From Mycolicibacterium sp. (GTDB taxonomy: Bacteria; Actinomycetota; Actinomycetes; Mycobacteriales; Mycobacteriaceae), in NCBI RefSeq assembly GCF_017853185.1, contig NZ_JAFMJZ010000007.1:1-48392 (forward strand): 48,392 bases of DNA, written 5' to 3'. The first letter of the stretch is position 1, and each line of letters opens with the position of its first letter. The notes under the pieces were generated by a model that worked only from the letters and a program-made list of their open reading frames with translations, did no database searches and was not told the DNA's origin. This document shows positions 41,668 through 48,392 of this stretch, piece by piece. The position numbers and the translations under genes were made by a program.

Positions 41668-43953
41668 GTGGTCGTTCGGGTTCGGCTCGACATCACCGGC
41701 GTGGTCCAGGGGGTGGGATTCCGCCCGGCTGTCGCACGCATCGCCGCCCGGCATGGGCTCAGCGGGTGGGTCTACAACGACGCCGGGTCGGTGCACTGCG
41801 AATTCGAGGGCCCGGCGGCCGACGTCGAGTCGGCGATCGCGGCACTGCGTGGCGGTCCGCCGCCGATGGCCCGCATCGACACCGTGGTGCGCACCGATGT
41901 GACGCCGGCCGGGCAGACCGGTTTCGAGATCGTCGCGAGCCGGACCGGGGATGACGGCCGGACTCTGGTGCCGCCGGATATCGCGATGTGTGCGGACTGC
42001 CTGCGCGAGATGCGCGACCCGGCCGACCGACGCTTCGGGCACCCGTTCATCACCTGCACCAACTGCGGTCCGCGCTACACCGTCATCACCGACCTGCCGT
42101 ATGACCGGCCGGCCACCACGATGGCCGGTTTCCCGATGTGCGAACGGTGCGCCGCGGAGTACCGCGATCCGGCAGATCGCCGCTATCACGCGCAGACCAT
42201 CGCCTGCCCGGAATGCGGACCCACGCTGTCGTCATCTCTCGATGCGGCCGCCGACGCACTGCGTGACGGGCAGGTGGTCGCGGTCAAGGGAATCGGCGGA
42301 TTCCACCTGGCCTGCCGGGCCGACGACGACGCCGTCGTCACCCGGCTCCGCACCCGAAAGAACCGGCCCGCCAAGCCTTTTGCGGTCATGGTCGCCGATC
42401 TGGCCGCCGCCCGGAAGATTGCCGACATCGGCGACGCCGCCGCGGCGGCGCTGAGTTCACCCGCCGCCCCGATCGTCCTGGTGCCCGGCAGGCCGGATGC
42501 GGTCGCCGACACGGTGGCACCCGGTCTGGCCGATCTGGGCGTGATGCTGGCCTACTCGCCGATCCACCATCTGCTCTTCGACCGCCTGGGGCCCATCCCG
42601 CTGGTGATGACCTCGGCCAACCAAGGCGGCTCGCCGATCGTCTTCCGCGATGAGGATCTCGGCTGGATCGACGGTCTGGCCGATGCCGTGCTGACTCACG
42701 ACCGGCCGATCGGCGTGCCGTGCGAGGACTCGGTGGTCGCCATCGACGACGAGGGTGGTGAACTGCCGTTGCGGCGGTCGCGGGGGTACGCGCCGCTGCC
42801 GGTGACGGTCCCGGTGTCCGGCGCGGAGACGATCCTGGCGACCGGGGGCGACCTCAAGACCACCTTCTGTCTGATGGGGGCCGACGGCCGCGCGCACCTG
42901 TCATCCCACCTCGGCGATATGGCCGACCCGCGCACCCAGGTCTGCTTCGAGAGCACCCTGGAGCACCTGGCGTTCATGACCGATCGCCGGCCCGAGGTGA
43001 TCGCCCACGACATGCACCCGGGTTACGCGACCACGTCCTGGGCCCGCCGCCACGCTCAGGGCCGGCCTGTCGTCCCGGTCCAGCATCACCACGCCCACGC
43101 CGTCTCGCTGCTGGCCGACCGGGGCAGGCTGGGCACCCCGGTGCTGGCCGTCACCTACGACGGCACCGGCTACGGCACCGACGGCAGCATCTGGGGCGGC
43201 GAGCTGCTGCTGGTCACCGAGCCGTCGGAGTTCACCCGGGTCGGGCACCTTGCCCCGTTCGCGCTGCCCGGCGGCGAGGGTGCGGTGCGCCAGCCCGCCC
43301 GGATCGCCCTGGACCTGCTGCACCGCGCCGGGGTGGACTGGGACGACGATCTGGCGCCGGTGGCCGCGGTGGGCGCCGACGGCCTGCACATCCTGGGCCA
43401 GCAGATTCCGCGCGGGCTGGGCTGCGTGACCACCACCAGCATGGGCAGGCTGTTCGACGCCGTCGCCAGCCTGCTGGGGCTGTGCCAGACGGTCAGCTAC
43501 GAGGGCCAGGCGGCCGTCGAACTCGAGGCCCTGGCCCGCTCAGGCTTGACCAGGGGCAGCCCGGTCGCGCTGGACTTCGACGTCAACGGCGGACTGATGG
43601 ATCCCGCCCCGGTGATCGCCGGCCTCGTCGCGGGCTTGCGGGCCGGGACGGACAGGTCCGATCTGGCCGCAGGATTCCACCACGCGGTGGTGCGGTCGAC
43701 CGCGGCGGCGGCCCTGGACTGCGCCCGCGCCGCCGGCGTCCCGGTGATCGGCCTGACCGGCGGGGTCTTCGCCAATCGCATACTGCTGCAGGGTCTGCGG
43801 CAAACCCTGTCCAACCGTGGCCACGAGGTGCTCACGCACCGTATCGTTCCCTGTGACGACGGAGGCTTGGCGTTGGGCCAGGCCACAATTGCCGCAGCCG
43901 TCAGAGAATCGGAAAGGACCGGCGCATGTGCCTCGGAGTCCCCGGCAAAGTGA
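41668..43953 (+). CDS. hypF: HypF, carbamoyltransferase of [NiFe]-hydrogenase maturation
   Basis: The 761-residue enzyme makes the carbamoyl-adenylate that becomes the CN ligands of the active-site iron, passing the carbamoyl group to HypE. Domains in order: acylphosphatase-like (VVQGVGFRP, 1-90), four C-x2-C zinc-finger halves (CADC, CTNC, CERC, CPEC, about 108-190), a YrdC-like domain (about 195-370, KNRPAKPFAVM) and a Kae1-like domain with the metal motif VQHHHAHAV and GGVFANRIL. The length is normal for the family. It overlaps hypC by 28 bp. Confidence 0.96.
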   Translation: MVVRVRLDITGVVQGVGFRPAVARIAARHGLSGWVYNDAGSVHCEFEGPAADVESAIAALRGGPPPMARIDTVVRTDVTPAGQTGFEIVASRTGDDGRTLVPPDIAMCADCLREMRDPADRRFGHPFITCTNCGPRYTVITDLPYDRPATTMAGFPMCERCAAEYRDPADRRYHAQTIACPECGPTLSSSLDAAADALRDGQVVAVKGIGGFHLACRADDDAVVTRLRTRKNRPAKPFAVMVADLAAARKIADIGDAAAAALSSPAAPIVLVPGRPDAVADTVAPGLADLGVMLAYSPIHHLLFDRLGPIPLVMTSANQGGSPIVFRDEDLGWIDGLADAVLTHDRPIGVPCEDSVVAIDDEGGELPLRRSRGYAPLPVTVPVSGAETILATGGDLKTTFCLMGADGRAHLSSHLGDMADPRTQVCFESTLEHLAFMTDRRPEVIAHDMHPGYATTSWARRHAQGRPVVPVQHHHAHAVSLLADRGRLGTPVLAVTYDGTGYGTDGSIWGGELLLVTEPSEFTRVGHLAPFALPGGEGAVRQPARIALDLLHRAGVDWDDDLAPVAAVGADGLHILGQQIPRGLGCVTTTSMGRLFDAVASLLGLCQTVSYEGQAAVELEALARSGLTRGSPVALDFDVNGGLMDPAPVIAGLVAGLRAGTDRSDLAAGFHHAVVRSTAAAALDCARAAGVPVIGLTGGVFANRILLQGLRQTLSNRGHEVLTHRIVPCDDGGLALGQATIAAAVRESERTGACASESPAK

Positions 43954-44171
43954 TCGCCATCTGGGAGGAGTCGGGCACCCGGATGTCGACCGTCGACTTC
44001 GGCGGTACCACCAAGACCGTGTGCCTGGCCTACCTGCCGGATATGGAGATCGGCGAATACACCATCGTGCACGCGGGGTTCGCGATCACCCGCCTCGATG
44101 AGGCCTCGGCCAACGAGACCCTGCAGATGTTCGCCGATCTGGGCATCTTGGAGGAAGAGCTCGGCGCATGA
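43926..44171 (+). CDS. hypC: HypC, hydrogenase maturation chaperone
   Basis: The 81-residue protein starts MCLGVPGKV, with Cys2 essential for holding the iron precursor on HypD and the large subunit. [14 protein letters not shown] and IVHAGFAI follow the family. It overlaps hypF by 28 bp and hypD by 4 bp, so expression is tightly coupled. Confidence 0.95.
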   Translation: MCLGVPGKVIAIWEESGTRMSTVDFGGTTKTVCLAYLPDMEIGEYTIVHAGFAITRLDEASANETLQMFADLGILEEELGA

Positions 44172-45271
44172 AGTACCTCGACGAGTTCCGCGACCCGGCC
44201 GCCGCCAAGGCGCTGGTCGACAACATCCGCCGGACCTCGACGCGTCCCTGGACCATCATGGAAGTCTGTGGGGGACAGACGCATTCGATCATCCGCAACG
44301 GAATCGACCAGCTGCTCGAAGGCGCCGTCGAGTTCATCCACGGCCCCGGCTGCCCGGTCTGCGTGACCCCGCTGGAGATGATCGACCGCGCCCTGGAGAT
44401 CGCCGGACGCGAGGACGTCATCTTCTGCTCCTTCGGCGACATGCTCCGCGTCCCCGGCAGTCATCAGGACCTGTTCTCCGTCAAGGCCCGCGGCGGTGAC
44501 ATCCGCATCGTCTACTCGCCGCTGGACGCCACCCGGATCGCCGCGGAGAACCCCGACAAGGAGGTGGTGTTCTTCGGCGTCGGGTTCGAGACCACCGCCC
44601 CGGCCAACGCCATGTCGGTGCTGCACGCCCAGCGCCTCGGCCTGACCAACTTCTCCATGCTGGTCTCCCACGTCCTGGTGCCGCCGGCCATCACCGCGAT
44701 CCTCTCCTCGCCGACCAACCGGGTGCAGGGGTTCCTCGCCGCCGGCCACGTCTGCACCGTCATGGGCACCGCCGAGTACGGGCCGCTGGTCGAGCAGTTC
44801 GGAGTGCCGATCGTGGTCACCGGGTTCGAGCCGCTGGACATCCTCGAGGGGGTGCGCCAGGTGGTCGAGATGCTCGAAGAAGGTAAGGCTGAACTGCGCA
44901 ACGCCTACCCGCGGGCTGTCACCGAGACCGGCAACACCGTCGCGCAGCAGGCGCTGGCCGACGTGTTCACCGTCGTCGACCGGCAGTGGCGCGGCATCGG
45001 GATGATCCCCAAGTCGGGGTGGACGCTGTCGCCCAAGTACGCCGAGTTCGACGCCGAACTCAAGTTCGGGGTGGGGCATCTGCAGGTGCAGGAGTCCGAC
45101 CTGTGCCACGCCGGGGAGGTGCTGCAGGGCCTGATCAAACCCAACCAGTGCCCGGCGTTCGGCACGGCCTGCACGCCGCGCACCCCGTTGGGCGCGACCA
45201 TGGTCTCCAGCGAGGGAGCGTGCGCGGCCTACTACCAGTTCCGTCGGCTGGAGTCTTCGGCCAGTGTCTGA
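44168..45271 (+). CDS. hypD: HypD, iron-sulfur scaffold for Fe(CN)2CO assembly
   Basis: The 367-residue protein has the HypD motifs in order: [48 protein letters not shown] and the C-terminal Cys cluster ([21 protein letters not shown]). It carries a [4Fe-4S] cluster and, with HypC, assembles the iron with its CN and CO ligands. It overlaps hypC by 4 bp and hypE by 8 bp. Confidence 0.96.
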   Translation: MKYLDEFRDPAAAKALVDNIRRTSTRPWTIMEVCGGQTHSIIRNGIDQLLEGAVEFIHGPGCPVCVTPLEMIDRALEIAGREDVIFCSFGDMLRVPGSHQDLFSVKARGGDIRIVYSPLDATRIAAENPDKEVVFFGVGFETTAPANAMSVLHAQRLGLTNFSMLVSHVLVPPAITAILSSPTNRVQGFLAAGHVCTVMGTAEYGPLVEQFGVPIVVTGFEPLDILEGVRQVVEMLEEGKAELRNAYPRAVTETGNTVAQQALADVFTVVDRQWRGIGMIPKSGWTLSPKYAEFDAELKFGVGHLQVQESDLCHAGEVLQGLIKPNQCPAFGTACTPRTPLGATMVSSEGACAAYYQFRRLESSASV

Positions 45272-46328
45272 TCTCCCGGACCCGTCGAACTGGGTCTGCC
45301 CGATGCCGCTGCGCGAAACCAAGCGCATCGTCATGGGCCACGGCGGCGGCGGCATCCTGTCCGAGGAACTCATCGAGAACCTTTTCCTGCGCGCGTTCGG
45401 CTCATCCGGCGGGCCGTCCCGCGACTCGGCGGTGCTCGAGGTCGGCACCGGCCGCATCGCGCTGACCACCGACTCCTACGTCGTCAACCCGCTGTTCTTC
45501 CCGGGCGGCAACATCGGCGACCTCGCCGTTCACGGCACCATCAACGATCTGGCCTGCAGCGGGGCCCAGCCGATCGGACTCACTGCGGGCTTCATCCTCG
45601 AAGAGGGCCTGGAACTCGACGTGCTCGGCGCCATCGTGACGACCATGGGCAAGGCCGCCGCCGACGCGGGCGTCGGCATCGTCACCGGTGACACCAAAGT
45701 CGTCGGAAAGGGAAGTGCGGACGGGCTTTTCATCAACACCGCCGGCGTCGGCATCATTCCGGACGGGGTGAACATCGGACCCGAGCGGGCCCGCCCGGGT
45801 GATCACATCATCGTCTCGGGCAACCTCGGCGAGCACGGGGTTGCCATCATGAGCGTCCGCGAAGGCATCGACTTCGGCACCACGGTGACCACCGACAGCG
45901 CGCCCCTGCACCGGCTGGTGGCCGCCATGCTGGCGGCGGTCGACGAGCCGAATGCCGTTCACGTACTGCGTGATCCGACCCGCGGCGGACTGGTCGCCTC
46001 CGCCGTCGAGATCGCCCGCACCTCGAAGGTGGGGATCGAACTCGACGAGGCCCGCATCCCGGTGCCGGAGACCGTCGCCTCGGCATGCGGATTCCTCGGC
46101 CTGGACCCGCTTCAGGTGGCCAACGAGGGCAAGATGGTGGCCTTCGTCGATCCCGTGCACAGCGAGGCGGTGCTGGCTGCCATGCGCGCCCGCCCTGAGG
46201 GTGCGAACGCGGCGATCATCGGACGCGTCGTCGAGGAGCATCCAGGGATGGTGGTGGCCAAGACGCCGTTCGGTACCACCCGGGTGGTGGAACGCGAACT
46301 GGGCGAACAGCTTCCGCGAATCTGCTGA
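45264..46328 (+). CDS. hypE: HypE, carbamoyl dehydratase
   Basis: The 354-residue PurM/AIR-synthase-like protein converts the carbamoyl group received from HypF to a thiocyanate on its C-terminal Cys. It ends PRIC, the required terminal Cys. [13 protein letters not shown] near the start, [13 protein letters not shown] and VTGDTKVV are family signatures. The GTG start lies inside the last codons of hypD. Confidence 0.96.
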   Translation: MSDLPDPSNWVCPMPLRETKRIVMGHGGGGILSEELIENLFLRAFGSSGGPSRDSAVLEVGTGRIALTTDSYVVNPLFFPGGNIGDLAVHGTINDLACSGAQPIGLTAGFILEEGLELDVLGAIVTTMGKAAADAGVGIVTGDTKVVGKGSADGLFINTAGVGIIPDGVNIGPERARPGDHIIVSGNLGEHGVAIMSVREGIDFGTTVTTDSAPLHRLVAAMLAAVDEPNAVHVLRDPTRGGLVASAVEIARTSKVGIELDEARIPVPETVASACGFLGLDPLQVANEGKMVAFVDPVHSEAVLAAMRARPEGANAAIIGRVVEEHPGMVVAKTPFGTTRVVERELGEQLPRIC

Positions 46329-46334
46329 GTGCTG

Positions 46335-47408
46335 ATGGCCGAACCCATGGTCCCCGGCGTCACCGGGACGCTCGACGAAGCGGCCGTGGCCGCTCTGGCC
46401 GGTTGGGTGCGCGCACAAGGTCTCGGCAAGACCGTCACCGACGTCGAACCACTGGCCGGGGGATCGCAGAACGTCGTCGTCCGGCTGCGCATCGACGGTC
46501 GGCACCTGGTGCTGCGCCGCCCGCCGCCGCACCCACGGCCCAACAGCGACCGCACCATGCAACGTGAGATCGCCGTGCTGCACACCCTGGCCGGCAGCGA
46601 CGTTCCGCACCCGCGGATCGTGGCGGCCTGTGATGACCTCGACGTGCTCGGCGTCGTCTTCTATCTGATGGAGGAGGTCGACGGCTTCAATCCGGGCAAC
46701 GAGATCGCGCCCGCCTATGTCCACGACCCGCAGATGCGTCATCAGGTCGGGCTGAACTACGCCGCCGACGTCGCCCGACTGGGCCAGGCCGACTGGATGG
46801 GCAGCGAACTGGCCGACTGGATGCGGCCGGGCTCCTTCCTGGAACGGCAAGTGCCGCAATGGCGTTCATCGGTGGCGGCCTACCGCTCCCAGGACGGCTA
46901 CGACCACGACTCACTGCCGGGTGTCGACGACCTGTGCGACTGGCTGGACGCCAACCGTCCGAAGGACTACGTGCCCGGGATCGTGCACGGCGACATCCAC
47001 CTCAACAACACCATGCTGCGCCGGGAGGTCCCGGAGGTGGCGGCCTTCGTCGACTGGGAGATGTGCACCATCGGCGACCCGTTGCTCGACCTGGGCTGGA
47101 TGCTGGTGTGCTGGCCGCTGGAGCCCAATCCGCTGGGATCGGCCGGGTATCTCGCCGAACTCGGCGGATTGGCAACGCGCACAGAGCTTCTCGAGGCCTA
47201 CCTCGACGCCGGCGGCCGGCGCACCGAGCACCTGGACTGGTACCTGGCGCTGGCCTGCCTCAAACTCGGCGTCGTCATCGAGGGCACCTGGGCCCGCTAT
47301 CTGGCCGGCCGGGCGTCCCGGGAGGCGGGGGAGCGGTTGCACGCCAGCGCGGTCATGTTGATGGGTATGGGTACGGCTGTGGCGGCCGGGGAGAACCCGT
47401 TCAGCTGA
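46335..47408 (+). CDS. Phosphotransferase-fold (APH/ACAD10-like) kinase
   Basis: The 357-residue protein has the aminoglycoside-phosphotransferase fold: EPLAGGSQNVVVRL as glycine loop, HLVLRRPP with the ATP-binding Arg/Lys region, HGDIHLNN (about 218-225) as catalytic loop and VDWEMCTIGDP as metal site. Mycobacterial relatives of this kind often pair with acyl-CoA dehydrogenases and may phosphorylate hydroxy-acyl substrates. It starts 6 bp after hypE, so it is the last gene of the hyp operon, an unusual partner. ATG at 46335 is preferred over GTG at 46329. Confidence 0.85.
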   Translation: MAEPMVPGVTGTLDEAAVAALAGWVRAQGLGKTVTDVEPLAGGSQNVVVRLRIDGRHLVLRRPPPHPRPNSDRTMQREIAVLHTLAGSDVPHPRIVAACDDLDVLGVVFYLMEEVDGFNPGNEIAPAYVHDPQMRHQVGLNYAADVARLGQADWMGSELADWMRPGSFLERQVPQWRSSVAAYRSQDGYDHDSLPGVDDLCDWLDANRPKDYVPGIVHGDIHLNNTMLRREVPEVAAFVDWEMCTIGDPLLDLGWMLVCWPLEPNPLGSAGYLAELGGLATRTELLEAYLDAGGRRTEHLDWYLALACLKLGVVIEGTWARYLAGRASREAGERLHASAVMLMGMGTAVAAGENPFS

Positions 47409-47411
47409 CTC

Positions 47412-47479
47412 CCGCGAGCAGACACAAACTCGCACCAATTTCTGCTTTCGGGTGCGAGTTTGCGTCTGCTCGCGCGGGG
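47412..47479. terminator. Long near-perfect hairpin between convergent genes
   Basis: The arm at 47412-47437 pairs with 47452-47479 over about 24 positions with one mismatch, around a 14-nt loop. It lies between the stops of the phosphotransferase and NTF2-like genes and would work in both directions. The stem sequence GAGCAGAC/GTCTGCTC with GTGCGAG recurs in part in the hairpin at 33623-33683, so it may belong to a dispersed family. Confidence 0.7.
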
Positions 47480-47486
47480 AGGGCGC

Positions 47487-47882
47487 TTAGCCGGCAGCGG
47501 CCGCTTCGGCGGCGATCTGCTCGAACTGCTCGCCCATCCGCGCCGCCAGCGCGGTGGCCGCCGAGAGCGGGCGCACCATCACCATGAAGTCGTCGATCAA
47601 ACCGTCGTCGTTGGTGTGCAGGAAGTCGCATCCGGTGATCGCCTTGCCGTCCACCGTCGCCTCGAACACCAGGGCGTGGTCGCGCCCGCCGTCGATCTCG
47701 CGCACGTAGCGGAAGTCCTCGAACACCCGCATCACGCCGCGCAGGATCGCCGCGGTGATCGGCTTACCCGGATACGGCTTGAAGGCCACCGGGCTGGTGA
47801 ACACGACGTCATCGGCCAGCAGGGCCTCCATGGCCGCGGCATCACGGGCCTCGACGGCCGCCCGGAACGGATGCACGCTCAC
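47487..47882 (-). CDS. NTF2-like (SnoaL-fold) protein
   Basis: The 131-residue protein has the cone-shaped NTF2-like fold pattern: AAVEARDAAAMEALLADDVVFTSP at the start, VFEDFRYVREID and DDGLIDDFMVMVRPL at the end. Members are small isomerases, hydrolases or binding proteins, and the sequence does not decide which. The GTG start overlaps the stop of the upstream 41-residue Cys-rich gene (GTGA), so they are coupled. Confidence 0.85.
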   Translation of the reverse strand: MSVHPFRAAVEARDAAAMEALLADDVVFTSPVAFKPYPGKPITAAILRGVMRVFEDFRYVREIDGGRDHALVFEATVDGKAITGCDFLHTNDDGLIDDFMVMVRPLSAATALAARMGEQFEQIAAEAAAAG

Positions 47883-48004
47883 TTGTTCGCGTTGCAGGTG
47901 CACTGCTGCGCGGTGGGCACGTTGCGCATCACGTCGGCCACGTGTTCACCGCAACCGGCCCAGGTGGTCTTGTGGCAGCGGGGGCATTCGACGGCGTAGC
48001 ACAT
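47879..48004 (-). CDS. 41-residue Cys-rich zinc-ribbon-like protein
   Basis: This very short gene encodes MCYAVECPRCHKTTWAGC and continues for 23 residues to a final QQCTCNANK. Six Cys, in C-x2-C, C and C-x-C spacing, plus His suggest a zinc-binding mini-protein or redox target. ATG at 48004, good codon use and a 4 bp overlap with the next gene support it as real. It lies 22 bp after the thioredoxin gene. Confidence 0.75.
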   Translation of the reverse strand: MCYAVECPRCHKTTWAGCGEHVADVMRNVPTAQQCTCNANK

Positions 48005-48026
48005 TGTGGGTGTCCTTTCGGATCGG

Positions 48027-48392
48027 TCAGACGTTGGTGGAATCTGCGGTCTGAGAATCTGCAGTCTGGGCGGCAATCGTCGCACGGACCTCGTCCATGT
48101 CGAGTTCTTTGATCTTGCCGATGATCTCTTCCAGCGCCGGCGCCGGCAGCGCACCCGGCTGGGAGTAGAGCAGGATGCCGTCGCGGAACGCCATGATCGT
48201 CGGGATGGACCGGATCTGCAGTGCCCCGGCGAGTTCCTGCTCCACCTCGGTGTTGACCTTGGCGTGCACGATGTCGGGGTGGGCGGTGGCGGACTTCTCG
48301 AACACCGGCGCGAAGGCGCGGCACGGACCGCACCAGGTGGCCCAGAAATCGACCAGCACGATCGGCTTCTCGGTGACCGTCTTCTCGAAGTC
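48027..48392 (-). CDS. Thioredoxin, 5' end outside window
   Basis: The visible 121 residues include DFWATWCGPC, the redox-active WCGPC motif, then VNTEVEQELAGALQIRSIPTIMAF with the cis-Pro loop. This is a thioredoxin fold with a C-terminal extension of about 20 residues (AQTADSQTADS) that repeats QTADS. The gene runs off the right edge, so its start is unseen. It heads the operon with the Cys-rich and NTF2-like genes. Confidence 0.92.
   Translation of the reverse strand, partial: DFEKTVTEKPIVLVDFWATWCGPCRAFAPVFEKSATAHPDIVHAKVNTEVEQELAGALQIRSIPTIMAFRDGILLYSQPGALPAPALEEIIGKIKELDMDEVRATIAAQTADSQTADSTNV

Noticed and set aside
1-48392. CRISPR arrays, insertion sequences, phage genes, tRNA or rRNA genes
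   Set aside because: I saw no regularly spaced repeats, transposase or integrase motifs, or RNA gene sequence in any part of the window.

Overview
The window is dense, high-GC actinobacterial DNA that looks like a non-tuberculous mycobacterium (Mycolicibacterium type). The family content supports this: a PapA-type acyltransferase, a WS/DGAT acyltransferase, a PE-PPE domain serine hydrolase, a MymA-like flavin monooxygenase, a fused FadE34-type acyl-CoA dehydrogenase and a linear-amide hydrolase. Many starts also carry a T-A-N3-T hexamer 6-7 nt upstream of ATG/GTG, the signature of leaderless mycobacterial transcripts. I see no rRNA, tRNA, CRISPR array, insertion sequence or phage gene, and both window ends cut through genes.

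Left part (1-11.2 kb). A truncated zinc-finger membrane protein is followed by an ArsR-SulP-amidase operon on the minus strand, with a perfect 8+8 bp inverted repeat in the promoter gap shared with a divergent DUF2237 gene. Next comes a plus-strand block: a stand-alone PapA-like acyltransferase, a CitA/DcuS-type sensor kinase, its CitB-type regulator, and a secreted protein rich in Asp, Ser and His that carries two copies of a Gly/Asn-rich repeat. Two tandem TTTGC-n-GCAAA inverted repeats lie between the regulator and the secreted protein gene. A lipoprotein-sulfatase operon follows on the minus strand.

Middle part (11.2-33.6 kb). This is mostly lipid, steroid-like and cell-wall metabolism: M15 and VanX-type peptidases, a nucleoside deaminase, a Rieske oxygenase with a DapB-like reductase under a palindromic operator, a Cys-nucleophile amide hydrolase, a WS/DGAT-TetR-monooxygenase-hydrolase group recalling the mymA locus, a PE-PPE hydrolase, a CPBP protease, a SOUL protein, a paired acyl-CoA dehydrogenase operon, a GNAT-AAA+ fusion, TerC, a small winged-helix protein, a membrane sulfite-oxidase-family molybdoenzyme and a FadE34-like fused dehydrogenase.

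Right part (33.7-48.4 kb). This is the most unusual region. Three paralogous membrane phosphatases (MASE1-GAF-SpoIIE/PP2C) are interleaved with a complete hypA-F set for [NiFe]-hydrogenase maturation: phosphatase 1 and 2 (+), then hypA-hypB-unknown gene (-), then phosphatase 3 (+), then hypF-hypC-hypD-hypE and a phosphotransferase-fold kinase (+). All three phosphatases, hypA and hypF have leaderless-type promoters. No hydrogenase structural subunit, anti-sigma factor or anti-sigma antagonist lies in the window, so the link between signalling and hydrogenase maturation is inferred from position. The right edge holds an NTF2-like protein, a 41-residue Cys-rich protein and a truncated thioredoxin in one minus-strand operon.
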